DNA of 64,000 bases. Source: an uncultured Sphingomonadaceae bacterium. GTDB lineage: Bacteria > Pseudomonadota > Alphaproteobacteria > Sphingomonadales > Sphingomonadaceae. The stretch spans positions 723,465 to 787,464 of the forward strand of contig CANNCV010000002.1 in assembly GCA_947503245.1 (NCBI GenBank), read 5' to 3'. Under the pieces are notes generated by a model that had not been told where the DNA came from, did not search any database, and worked only from the letters and a program-made list of their open reading frames with translations. Made by a program: the position numbers and the translations under genes. Of this stretch, positions 1 through 9,052 are shown piece by piece. The number at the start of each line of letters is the position of its first letter. The first letter of the stretch is position 1.

Positions 1-90
1 AGTGATAACCCAGCGGTAACACCAATCACCGCTTATGATGATGAAATGCATGTGGTAGGCCGTGTGGTCTGGATAGGGAGGAAGGTTTAA
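1..90 (+). CDS. C-terminal end of a probable S24/LexA-like phage repressor (truncated by window start)
   Basis: Frame 1 reads SDNPAVTPITAYDDEMHVVGRVVWIGRKV*, resembling the C-terminus of S24 peptidase-type repressors (SDNP...GRVVW.GR). Confidence 0.55.
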   Translation, partial: SDNPAVTPITAYDDEMHVVGRVVWIGRKV

Positions 91-165
91 ATTATTGCAA
101 CAGTCAAACTGTTGTTGACTGCAATTTAATTTGCCAACCGTGTTTTCGCACTACATATTCAAAAA

Positions 166-633
166 ATGCCCCCTGATAATCAGATAATTAAAAATCTGAC
201 TAAACGCCAGAAAGAGTGTTTAGACCTTGTAAATAATGGATATTCTAGCAAGGAAATTGCAGGTATTTTGGTCATAGCACCAAATACAGTCGATTCTCAT
301 ATCGCTACTGCAATGAGCGCCTTGGGAGCCTCTACACGTGGGCAGGCAGCGCGACTAATGCTAAGTCATGAAACTAGTGAAAAATTTACTAGTAAACCGG
401 ACTATCTTGTCGAACCCAAAAATACCGAGCACATTCCAGAAGTGCCCAGCGATGTTGGTAAACCCGATAAACGTTGGTCATTGTTACTAACCACACTCAA
501 TTTAAGGGGAAAAGAGGGGGCTACTGGATTTTGGAATAAGTTAATTATAATAATCCAGATATCTCTACTTTCAACATTTGCTTTGGCAGCGACTGTGCTG
601 CTGATGTCGGGTATTGTCGCCATATTGAGTTAG
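166..633 (+). CDS. LuxR/GerE-type HTH protein with C-terminal transmembrane helix
   Basis: LTKRQKECLDLVNNGYSSKEIAGILVIAPNTVDSHI HTH motif; hydrophobic C-terminus ISLLSTFALAATVLLMSGIVAIL. Confidence 0.7.
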   Translation: MPPDNQIIKNLTKRQKECLDLVNNGYSSKEIAGILVIAPNTVDSHIATAMSALGASTRGQAARLMLSHETSEKFTSKPDYLVEPKNTEHIPEVPSDVGKPDKRWSLLLTTLNLRGKEGATGFWNKLIIIIQISLLSTFALAATVLLMSGIVAILS

Positions 634-652
634 AACTTAGGGTGAATTGTAA

Positions 653-991
653 ATGGATATTGCACTTTCTAATGACGCTAACATAACATTGAATAGTATC
701 CGCAAAGCAGCCGAAGGAATTGATGCTGCATTAATGAATGAGGCGTCTGCATTTTCTGGTATATTATCAATTTCAAAAGACGCAGGTGTGCCGATTAATG
801 CCAATCAAACAATTTTAGAAGCTAGCATAAAGACAATAAATGAATTGGTATCTGCCCGGCGAGATAAATTACGCTCTATCTCAGCGATGAAAAAATTATT
901 AAATTTAAATGAAACGGACTCACTACTAAAAGGGTGTCCAGAAGGTTTACATGGCTTAGGTATTATTTTATTTTCACCTGAAAAATCTTAA
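653..991 (+). CDS. hypothetical protein
   Basis: ORF 20 bp after the LuxR-type gene, same strand, plausible composition. Confidence 0.5.
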   Translation: MDIALSNDANITLNSIRKAAEGIDAALMNEASAFSGILSISKDAGVPINANQTILEASIKTINELVSARRDKLRSISAMKKLLNLNETDSLLKGCPEGLHGLGIILFSPEKS

Positions 992-1034
992 TTTTAATAC
1001 TACTCTATATCGCATTTAAATCGGTGAATAATAA

Positions 1035-1466
1035 TTGTATATATCAATTTTATTTTGGATTATGACTATAATTGGATGTATATTTACATTCTGCTTCGGA
1101 AATTGGGAGGGGAAAATTGCTTCATTAGCATATTTTCTAGCAGTCTTATGCACTCATATTTTTAATCAAGGGGTGCGAGATTCGTTGGACATGAATGTGC
1201 TGTTTATCGATATTTTATGTCTGATTTCATATGTCATTTTGGCGATAAAAAGCCGTCAGAATTGGACCATATGGCTGGCAGGCTTACAATTATCTGAAGT
1301 CTTAGCCCATTTGCCTACCATAATTCTAACAGGCTTTGTGGCTCACACTTATGAGGCAATGCAAGGATTTTGGGCAGTACCAACTTTATTCACCATGGTG
1401 GTAGGAGTCTTTTTTGAAAGGCTAGATAGTAATGGAATCCATTCTCATATCGCAGAACACAAATGA
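1035..1466 (+). CDS. hypothetical multi-pass membrane protein
   Basis: Several hydrophobic segments; overlaps the next ORF. Confidence 0.5.
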   Translation: MYISILFWIMTIIGCIFTFCFGNWEGKIASLAYFLAVLCTHIFNQGVRDSLDMNVLFIDILCLISYVILAIKSRQNWTIWLAGLQLSEVLAHLPTIILTGFVAHTYEAMQGFWAVPTLFTMVVGVFFERLDSNGIHSHIAEHK

Positions 1467-1902
1467 TGATCAGCCTACATCTTTGATTTCCCTTGTTGAA
1501 CAGGCAAGGTCGCTAGCTAAGCAGATAGAAGATAGCGCAGATATCTCAGTTATTATCGATCGTCTATCCATAGAGATAGAAGCTCGAAAATTACGAAATG
1601 ACATATTTGGTTCAGAGCTCTTTGGCGAGCCTGCCTGGGACATATTATTAGACTTATTCTGTGCTTACAAAAGTAACTCTGCCATCACAGTAACATCGGC
1701 ATGCATTGCCGGAAATTGCCCACAAACAACTGCCCTGAGATATTTGGACAAACTTCAAATACAAGGATTGATTAAGAGGGAACGCGACCATGTTGACTGT
1801 AGAAGAACCTATGTCAGTTTGACCCCAGCTGGAGTTAATAAGATGAGTAGATGGTTAGACAATACCAAATTACGCTCTCACAAATCATTCATTCTATCTT
1901 AA
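1432..1902 (+). CDS. winged-helix (MarR-like) DNA-binding protein
   Basis: FGEPAWDILLDLF...TTALRYLDKLQIQGLIKRERDHVDCRRTYVSLTPAG resembles MarR-like winged helices. Confidence 0.6.
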   Translation: MESILISQNTNDDQPTSLISLVEQARSLAKQIEDSADISVIIDRLSIEIEARKLRNDIFGSELFGEPAWDILLDLFCAYKSNSAITVTSACIAGNCPQTTALRYLDKLQIQGLIKRERDHVDCRRTYVSLTPAGVNKMSRWLDNTKLRSHKSFILS

Positions 1903-2921
1903 CCCGCGCTTTCCAGTTTTACCTTAGTGTGTAGCCCGCCAGCATCAAATTGGTGTGTGGCTTCATTAACCAGCCAGTCAACGCCATCGATACGGCTATT
2001 CCAGCCTGATAGCCTGACCCGTGCATTGGGTTCTATTGCGGCATCACCCAAGGCGAGATCATAAGAAAATTCAAAGATGCCGCGCCGTTGGCGCTTTGCC
2101 TCTGCCGATGCGGCCGCCTGTGCGTCTGCGCGGGTGGCATAGGTTTTTTTCAGGCGCTTTGTGTTGCCAGTATTAGCGGCCCCGCCACCATCTGCGCCAG
2201 CGGTAACGGTCTGCGTTTGGGCTGTGTTCTGATCATGATATTGCGCACTGGCACCATTATAATCTTTGCCGCCAATTTCACTAAAGGTCCACCGGTTGCC
2301 ATCAATGCGCGTCCAGTTAAAGCCCGATATGGCCAGACCGGCCGCATTGAGCAAACTGCCCACGGGCATGAAAACCAGCACCAGATTTTTCCATGTTGCC
2401 ACGGCGTCATAACGCTGACCCAGATCGCGCAGAAACAATTTATTGGATTTGCCGCCCTGCTCAATGGCGGCAATGGGGATATTGGCCAGATCAGGATGCA
2501 CCGCCGCCACTTGACCATCTGCCGCAGCAATTTGTGTGATGATGGCACCCAATGTTGTGTCTTTCCATGCCCGGCTGCGGCGTGGGCGGTTGGCGCCGGT
2601 TAAATTGGCAGACCGTGCCCGAATGGACACTGTGTCCGGCGGGCCGCTTTCCTCTACCTCATCAACGCGGAACCGGCCTTTATCAACCAGACCCAGCGGC
2701 ACATCATCACCATCCAGCCAGCCCAGCGCCAATGTGATGACTGCGCCGCGCTGCACCGGTGCCAACAGGCCATCATGATTGTGCAAATCCAGCGTCAATT
2801 CATCCGATGCATCGGCCCGCTTTTCATTCAATGTCAGGCCGATGAGGCGCGGATTGATAATATCTGTCAGATCTGTGCCATCATCCAGCATGATGCGCGC
2901 TGCGGCTTTATTGGCGGGCAT
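1899..2921 (-). CDS. phage late control/tail protein, P2 gpD-like
   Basis: Position and sequence style of P2 D family (RLIGLTLNEKRADASDELTLDLHNHDG). Confidence 0.8.
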   Translation of the reverse strand: MPANKAAARIMLDDGTDLTDIINPRLIGLTLNEKRADASDELTLDLHNHDGLLAPVQRGAVITLALGWLDGDDVPLGLVDKGRFRVDEVEESGPPDTVSIRARSANLTGANRPRRSRAWKDTTLGAIITQIAAADGQVAAVHPDLANIPIAAIEQGGKSNKLFLRDLGQRYDAVATWKNLVLVFMPVGSLLNAAGLAISGFNWTRIDGNRWTFSEIGGKDYNGASAQYHDQNTAQTQTVTAGADGGGAANTGNTKRLKKTYATRADAQAAASAEAKRQRRGIFEFSYDLALGDAAIEPNARVRLSGWNSRIDGVDWLVNEATHQFDAGGLHTKVKLESAG

Positions 2922-3346
2922 TAATCCACCCTGTCCAGATCAATGGTGAAATCAACGGCGCGGGGAATGCCGCCCGCCATGATGCTGATCAAATCACTAT
3001 CAATGGCCACGATGTGAAACTGGCCCAGAACAGTGCCCAGACCATCAACCAGCGGCCAATCATCTCCGCTATCTGCCATTTCCACCAATCGGGCCAGATC
3101 AGCATAGCCCCCGTGAATCTCTGGCACCAAAAGCCCGGCCAAAGTTATGCGGTCAACACCGGGGCCAATAAATTGGCTGGCTGCGCGGGCACCATGACGT
3201 TCTGTTCGCACATGCACCCAATCGCGCCGCCGTGTCATGCCGGAATAGGCCAGGCTATCCATGCCAAAAACAAACAGGCCCAGCGTCAACAAATGGCGTG
3301 GGCTATAGGCGGGCAGTTCAAAATCCGGTCGGCTAGCCATCGGCAT
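2921..3346 (-). CDS. phage tail protein, P2 gpU-like
   Basis: Gene order D-U-T; LGLFVFGMDSLAYSGMTRRRDWVHV. Start chosen inside the longer ORF (3367). Confidence 0.8.
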   Translation of the reverse strand: MPMASRPDFELPAYSPRHLLTLGLFVFGMDSLAYSGMTRRRDWVHVRTERHGARAASQFIGPGVDRITLAGLLVPEIHGGYADLARLVEMADSGDDWPLVDGLGTVLGQFHIVAIDSDLISIMAGGIPRAVDFTIDLDRVD

Positions 3347-5582
3347 ATTCCCTTCTGGCTTTAACACCCATCATTGCTTCTATTTTCTCGATGATCTGAC
3401 GTACAAGTTCGTCGATATCTTTTGCCGCCAAACCATCAATGTTGAACGTCACATTAAAGACACTGCCCCCGGCTTTTATGGGCACTGATGCAGTATTTGA
3501 GCCTTGCAATGGCGTGGCACCCGCTGGAGACAGCGCAAGGGCACCAGCACCGGCCACACTGGCCGCCAGACGCCCGGCAGCGCGTACCGGCTGCGCCCGC
3601 CCCTTATCAATGCCGATGGCCATGCCCTCTGTCATATAACCGCCAAAGCCCATAAACAGGCGCGATGGTGATTTGATGCCGAGAAACGCCTTTATGCCAT
3701 CAATGCCCGATGTCACGACAGATTTTAGCGCATTCCAAATGGCACCGGGCGCATTCATAATACCTTGTGCAATGCCCAATATGATATTCTTACCAATGCC
3801 CAGCATCTTGCCATGCAGGCCCAATAAAAAGCTGACACCATTGTTGAATGCGCCTTTGATATTTTCCCATGTCGTGCCCAGCCACGCCACAGCGCCCCAA
3901 AAAGCGGCTTTGATGGTATCCCAATGATTGTAAATGGCCAGCGCCGCAGCGCCAATGCCAACGGCAATCAATGTCACCGCCAGAATTATGGGGTTTGCCA
4001 TCATCAACAGACCCGCCCGCATCACGCCTTTTCCTAAAAAAAAAGCCGCAGTGCGCAACACGCCAAAGACTTTTGCGGCGCGGCTGACCCCTGCCAGATT
4101 TTTTGTGCCAAAAAATTTGAACACGGTGGAGACTGGCCCCAAAATTCCACCAAAGGCCAATTGCGCTGCACCTATGCCAACCTTCAATATGCCCAGACCA
4201 ACGGCCACGCTTAAAATGCTGTTGGCCAGTTTCGGGTTTCTATCTGCCCATGCCGCAACGGCATCAATCATGCCTGTCAGTTTTTCAATGCCAACGGTCA
4301 GAATTGGTGCAAGATGCTGTGATGCGGTCAGCGCAAGGCTGGAAATACCAACCTTTAATGCCGCCATATTTGCTGCACCAGTTTTTGCGCGCAATGCAAA
4401 ATCTTTATCGATCACATCACCGGCACCTCCCGCCCTTTTGCGAATGGCAATGAAATCATCAAAATCATTGATCAACGGAGCCAAAGCGCGCGCCGCCTGT
4501 TGATTGCCAAACAGCAAATTGATTTTTGACAGATCACCGCCAGTGGTTTCTCTGGTCAGGCGGGCAATTTCTTCTAAAGGGGTGCGGCCTTCTTTTGCGG
4601 CCTTTTTCATAGCGGCGGGCAGATCAACACCAAATTTGGCAAATTTCTTGATGGTGCGTTCTGTGTTGATGGTGGCCAATAGATTTTGCACATTGGTGGC
4701 GGCGGTTGCGCTGTCACCCGCCCCGCGCCGCGCAATCTGCAATGCAGCCGATAAATCAGCAACCGCGCCAGTGCCTTTTTGGCCTAATGTCTGCGCAGCG
4801 GCGGTCAATGCCGGAAAATGCTGCGCCATATCACCAATTTCAAAATTGCCCTCTTTACCCGCTTGCACCATGATATTCAGTGCTTTGGCATTTTGATCGA
4901 TAGGCACTTTTAGATTTTGGAAATTGCTAAAGCTGGTGGCGGCCAGATCTTCCACCTCTATACGATAGGCGGTTGCGGCCTGCCCAATTGGCCCAATCAA
5001 CTTGGTTGCCAATGTCGCATCCAGACCAGCACCGGCGAGAAAGTCAACACCGGCCCGCAGGCTTTCCGGCAATTGCTTACTGGCTTTTGCAGTGGCCAAA
5101 ATATCATTGCGCATGATGCGCATTTGCGCGGCAGTAAGGCCAGATTTTTGCTGAATATCCACCATGCCGGCTTCAAATTCTGCCCCGGCTTTTGCGGCCA
5201 AAACAAAGGGGGCAAGAATAGCGCCGCCCTGTATGACATTATCACGGCCAGATTGCCGCAATTGGCTGCCACGTTGCGCAATGCGGTTGGCTTTGGCATT
5301 GATGGCCAAATTATCTTTTTGCGCTTGTAGCTGGCGATTGGTGGCCAATAATTGCCGTTCCAATTGCTTTTCACGATTGACCAGTTCTGTGACATTGCCG
5401 CTGGCTTTACCTATGGCAGAACGGACACCGCCCAATTCACGTGATAGCTGGCGGCTTTGCCCGGACAATTCGCGCAGTGCGCCCTTGCCCTTTTTGCCTA
5501 GGCCAATAATTGTTTTCAACGATTTGGAAAGCTGGTCTTTGCCAGTGCCAAAATCAACGGTCAGTAACAATTTATCATTCAT
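3333..5582 (-). CDS. phage tail tape measure protein, P2 gpT-like
   Basis: 749 aa, coiled N-terminus, hydrophobic centre, syntenic with P2 T. Confidence 0.88.
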   Translation of the reverse strand: MNDKLLLTVDFGTGKDQLSKSLKTIIGLGKKGKGALRELSGQSRQLSRELGGVRSAIGKASGNVTELVNREKQLERQLLATNRQLQAQKDNLAINAKANRIAQRGSQLRQSGRDNVIQGGAILAPFVLAAKAGAEFEAGMVDIQQKSGLTAAQMRIMRNDILATAKASKQLPESLRAGVDFLAGAGLDATLATKLIGPIGQAATAYRIEVEDLAATSFSNFQNLKVPIDQNAKALNIMVQAGKEGNFEIGDMAQHFPALTAAAQTLGQKGTGAVADLSAALQIARRGAGDSATAATNVQNLLATINTERTIKKFAKFGVDLPAAMKKAAKEGRTPLEEIARLTRETTGGDLSKINLLFGNQQAARALAPLINDFDDFIAIRKRAGGAGDVIDKDFALRAKTGAANMAALKVGISSLALTASQHLAPILTVGIEKLTGMIDAVAAWADRNPKLANSILSVAVGLGILKVGIGAAQLAFGGILGPVSTVFKFFGTKNLAGVSRAAKVFGVLRTAAFFLGKGVMRAGLLMMANPIILAVTLIAVGIGAAALAIYNHWDTIKAAFWGAVAWLGTTWENIKGAFNNGVSFLLGLHGKMLGIGKNIILGIAQGIMNAPGAIWNALKSVVTSGIDGIKAFLGIKSPSRLFMGFGGYMTEGMAIGIDKGRAQPVRAAGRLAASVAGAGALALSPAGATPLQGSNTASVPIKAGGSVFNVTFNIDGLAAKDIDELVRQIIEKIEAMMGVKARREYADG

Positions 5583-5593
5583 ATTACCGGCCT

Positions 5594-5797
5594 TTATTTG
5601 CCCTTTCCATCACCGTGCATGGCGTTCCATTTGGCCACCGCCTTTTCACGCCAATGCACTAAATCACCAATTGACAGGGCCGTGATTTCAGACAAAGGCC
5701 AGTGGAATATGGCGGAAATGTCTGCAATGTAATCATCGATATCTAACCCGCCATCATCGCTTCTGCGGCGGCTATCTGCGCCTTGCTCATAAAAAAA
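5594..5797 (-). CDS. gpE' extension reached by -1 frameshift from gpE
   Basis: From the T7 tract (A7 on + strand at 5791-5797), the -1 frame is open: FYEQGADSRRRSDDGGLDIDDYIADISAIFHWPLSEITALSIGDLVHWREKAVAKWNAMHGDGKGK*; no suitable early start codon. Confidence 0.7.
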   Translation of the reverse strand, partial: FFYEQGADSRRRSDDGGLDIDDYIADISAIFHWPLSEITALSIGDLVHWREKAVAKWNAMHGDGKGK

Positions 5798-6093
5798 CGA
5801 CGAATTGCCCCTGCCATTTCTGTACTGTCCGCAGGGTCAAGATCTTCTACTTCTTCTGGATGCAATGGCGGTTCGCTGATGCGCGGTATCAGGTCAATTA
5901 CTGCGGTGACATCAGCGGTTGCCAAATCCGTAAAACTTAACCCGCGCAATTCGCCTGTGCGCGGCTTACGCAAACGGACAGTTTCAATAACTTTGTCCAC
6001 GCGCTTAATGGGTTTTTCCAAAATAATAGGGTCGGAATATGTTACACCGGAATCGGTTTTTTCTGGCGCTGGTGCCTGGTCTTTTTTGCTCAT
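5743..6093 (-). CDS. phage tail assembly chaperone, P2 gpE-like
   Basis: Between FII and T; LRKPRTGELRGLSFTDLATADVTAVIDLIPRISEPPL. Confidence 0.8.
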   Translation of the reverse strand: MSKKDQAPAPEKTDSGVTYSDPIILEKPIKRVDKVIETVRLRKPRTGELRGLSFTDLATADVTAVIDLIPRISEPPLHPEEVEDLDPADSTEMAGAIRRFFMSKAQIAAAEAMMAG

Positions 6094-6222
6094 GCGGATG
6101 GTCCTTTATCTGATATGCGGGGATTTTTGGGTTTGGGCGGCGGTGCGGCTCTTACACACCGCCGCCCAGCCACAATGATGGTCCGCATGATCCACCAATG
6201 GGCAAGGCTGTTGCGGCGGCGC

Positions 6223-6732
6223 TTAGCTGGTTAAAATGGCCATGATTTCGCCATAGCGGTCAACGCCATCGACAATATAAATGCCGTTCACCATGTCGAT
6301 CTGCACTTCGGCAATATTGTTCACAACGCGGCTATATTGGGTCAGGGTCAGCATATATTTATGCTCTGTATCGTCACCGGGTTTGCTGGTGCCAAAATCA
6401 ATTTCATTAAACCGGCCGCCAATATAATGTTCAACCGCCTCCGGTATGCCGCCATCCTGCCGCCGGAAAGCCTCTACCAAGCGCACACGTTCACTGGTCA
6501 CGTCTGTGCTGCCAAAGCGGCGGATATTGCGGGCGGTGTGGCTGGCCATAGTGATTTCTGCGGTCAGTTTTTCCAAGCCCAGATCAATATCAATCGGGCC
6601 GGGCATGCCGCCAGCGCGGTGTTCTTCCATTTTGGCCACCAATTTTGGCGGGGTGAAACTCATCACCTCACCCAAATGGCCACGGCCATTGATATAGGCG
6701 TTGATGTTAATCAGCTTATTAGGGATTCCCAT
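6223..6732 (-). CDS. phage major tail tube protein, P2 FII-like
   Basis: IPNKLININAYINGRGHLGEVMSFTPPKL typical of FII; synteny. Confidence 0.88.
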   Translation of the reverse strand: MGIPNKLININAYINGRGHLGEVMSFTPPKLVAKMEEHRAGGMPGPIDIDLGLEKLTAEITMASHTARNIRRFGSTDVTSERVRLVEAFRRQDGGIPEAVEHYIGGRFNEIDFGTSKPGDDTEHKYMLTLTQYSRVVNNIAEVQIDMVNGIYIVDGVDRYGEIMAILTS

Positions 6733-6813
6733 GGTCGTTATCCTTTTGTCTATCGCCGCAATGTATGGGCGGATTTGCTATCGTGATGCGGGTTGGGCGG
6801 TATTATTGGCCGG

Positions 6814-7992
6814 TCAGGCCAGTTGATCGCCAAAGCCAGCATAATATTCATCTGTGACCACCAGATCGACAATCGCCTGATTAAGCGGTGCCACTGGCGT
6901 GAAGCGGTGAATGAATTTGACATCACCCAGCGCCAAAGTGCTGGCCGTATTGCCCAGCGTGTCAAAGCTGAATTCACCGCCAATTATCCGCCCTTGCGCA
7001 ACCAAGCGGCTGACCGCCGCATTGGCGGACATAATGATATCTTTGATCTGTGGCACAGTGACTGGCTGATCAATGAAAGGAAAAACCAAATCCTCTATAA
7101 TATCGCGCATAGCATCATTGCTGCGCACCGCCGTTTCAAACTGAAATTCCGGTTCATCTGACAGAGTATCATTGCCCCAGAACCGGAAGCCATCGCGCCG
7201 CACCAATGTGGTGATGTTGGCAGCATTCAAAACACCGGCGGGCGATGTCTGGTCAGTAGGATCAAAGAAACTTTGCGTTTGTATGCCTGTCACACCATTG
7301 ACCGTGCTGTTTGACAGACTGACATGCCAGCCCTGTTCTTCATCAATGCGGGCACGGTGACCCAGTGCAACGGCAATTGCCGCACCGTCAAAATCATCAT
7401 CGCCGCCCGTGCCAAAATCTGGCCAGATCATTTTCGCCCGCTTGGCGCCATAGTTACCGCGCTCTGTTATAACATCGGCCTGTGTTTCACCTTCAGGCGC
7501 AATATAGGCAAAAGCCCGCAATTGATCGGCTGCGGTCAACAAGGCTGTGTTGATACTTTCCAGATTATAGCCTGGTGCACCAATGATGCGCGGGCGCAGG
7601 CCGGTTTGCGTTTCAGCCAACAACAATGCGCTAATGCCGGTGTGACCATCGACAGTGATGCCGCCTATCACGTTGGCGGCCTCTTCTGCTGTATTCTCAC
7701 CAGCATCAACACGCACCACAATGAGCACCGGGCTGGATTGATCGGCAATATGCGTAAGCGCCGGGCGCAACGTGCCCTGATCACCCGCCAACAGCAAAGC
7801 ATTGGTGATATCGCTCACCAGTACCGGTGTATTGAGCGGAAAAGCATCATCAAGCGCAGCATCACCCGCAATTTGCGCAGCGCCATTGCCGGAAAATGAT
7901 GATGTGGCAACAAGGCCGATAACAGCCAGCGATTGCACCGCGGGGATACGCGGTGCGTTGGTGGTTTCATTGATAGTGATTCCGCGTAACAT
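6814..7992 (-). CDS. phage tail sheath protein, P2 FI-like
   Basis: HGITINETTNAPRIPAVQSLAVIGLVATS-type N-terminus; synteny FI-FII-E-T. Confidence 0.9.
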   Translation of the reverse strand: MLRGITINETTNAPRIPAVQSLAVIGLVATSSFSGNGAAQIAGDAALDDAFPLNTPVLVSDITNALLLAGDQGTLRPALTHIADQSSPVLIVVRVDAGENTAEEAANVIGGITVDGHTGISALLLAETQTGLRPRIIGAPGYNLESINTALLTAADQLRAFAYIAPEGETQADVITERGNYGAKRAKMIWPDFGTGGDDDFDGAAIAVALGHRARIDEEQGWHVSLSNSTVNGVTGIQTQSFFDPTDQTSPAGVLNAANITTLVRRDGFRFWGNDTLSDEPEFQFETAVRSNDAMRDIIEDLVFPFIDQPVTVPQIKDIIMSANAAVSRLVAQGRIIGGEFSFDTLGNTASTLALGDVKFIHRFTPVAPLNQAIVDLVVTDEYYAGFGDQLA

Positions 7993-8013
7993 GGTGATTT
8001 TCCTTTTTCGTGA

Positions 8014-8382
8014 TCAATTGGTGGATGCGCCGCCGGTACGGATCGGGATTGACAAAATGGCGCGGTTATTGGCGGGCGGCAGATCGGTGCGCTCACCCTC
8101 TATCGTGATAGACAATTGCCCCTGTGCATTGCCGTTGCTTAAAGCAACACGCAATAAGCGCAGACGCGGTTCAAAACGGCTAAGGGCCAAGGCCGTGGCA
8201 CCATAAAACAGGGCGCGGGTGGCGGCGTTTAATGGCTGGTCAACCAAATCATATAGCATTGAGCCATAATCACGGCGCATGACGCGGGTGCCCAATGGCG
8301 TGGTCAAAATATCGCCAATGGATTGCGCCAGATGATCGCTGCCGGTCAATTCTGCGCCTGTGTTGCGGTTCATTCCGGTCAT
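8014..8382 (-). CDS. baseplate assembly protein W (gp25-like)
   Basis: DHLAQSIGDILTTPLGTRVMRRDYGSMLYDLVDQPLN. Confidence 0.9.
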   Translation of the reverse strand: MTGMNRNTGAELTGSDHLAQSIGDILTTPLGTRVMRRDYGSMLYDLVDQPLNAATRALFYGATALALSRFEPRLRLLRVALSNGNAQGQLSITIEGERTDLPPANNRAILSIPIRTGGASTN

Positions 8383-8963
8383 GGCGCTGGCGGTCCACTA
8401 GTGCCGCCACCCGTGGTGACGCCCAGATGGCGATGATCGGTCAGGCTGGTGCGGTTTGCACCGGCGGTCACATCATCATCGCTGTGCATGATGCCAGTAG
8501 CAGTGACATCACCGGTAATCTGAACATCACCAGTTATCCTGACTGTGTCTGCGGTGACGTCCAGCGTTGAACCGGCGGGCAAGGTAGCGGTCAGAATATG
8601 GCCAATCGGATCATAACTGATCTGCGCACCATCATTATAGCTGACCATTTCTGTCTGATCATTGCCAATAGGCGGGAAAATATCAGAAACAATGCCGGGC
8701 AGAGCAACCGCACCCGCCAATTCACCACCGGGGCAAAGGATGATGACCTGTTCGCCAATGCTGGGCGGTGACCAGATTCGCGTTTGACCGGCACGGGGCG
8801 CAAGCCAGCGAATGGGCGGTGTTTCAATCGCGCCATCAACAGCATCACCAATGCGGCAAGTGCACCGCGCTTCGGCACGGTCAACTGTCAGCACGGTGCC
8901 AATGCGGCAAATGCTGTGCGTATCAAGCGCAATATCTTCTGGTGCGGGTGGCGAGTAATTCAT
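8379..8963 (-). CDS. baseplate assembly protein V
   Basis: Gp45/V-like N-terminus and C-terminal HRHLGVTTGGGTSGPP; start set at MNYSPPAPEDI inside the longer ORF (8990). Confidence 0.85.
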   Translation of the reverse strand: MNYSPPAPEDIALDTHSICRIGTVLTVDRAEARCTCRIGDAVDGAIETPPIRWLAPRAGQTRIWSPPSIGEQVIILCPGGELAGAVALPGIVSDIFPPIGNDQTEMVSYNDGAQISYDPIGHILTATLPAGSTLDVTADTVRITGDVQITGDVTATGIMHSDDDVTAGANRTSLTDHRHLGVTTGGGTSGPPAP

Positions 8964-9002
8964 GCAGCGCAGAATGCATGGCCATGACATTATTACCAGC
9001 GC

Positions 9003-9035
9003 CCTCTATTGTCAGAGGCGGACTGACAATAGAGG
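9003..9035. promoter_or_regulatory. late-operon palindrome upstream of V
   Basis: CCTCTATTGTCAG-aggcgga-CTGACAATAGAGG, 13-bp perfect arms, centre 56 bp upstream of the V start. Confidence 0.7.
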
Positions 9036-9052
9036 TTTTGCTGTTCATGTAT

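Noticed and set aside
4036-4044. A9 tract in the tape measure gene as a possible frameshift site
   Set aside because: The annotated frame continues uninterrupted on both sides (AAFFLGKG); no evidence that a shifted product is needed.
3934-4503. Long plus-strand ORFs antisense to phage late genes (e.g. 3934-4503, 7324-7899, 8768-9445, 9926-10435, 10793-11338)
   Set aside because: They lie antisense to well-supported late genes and lack recognisable domains; shadow ORFs.
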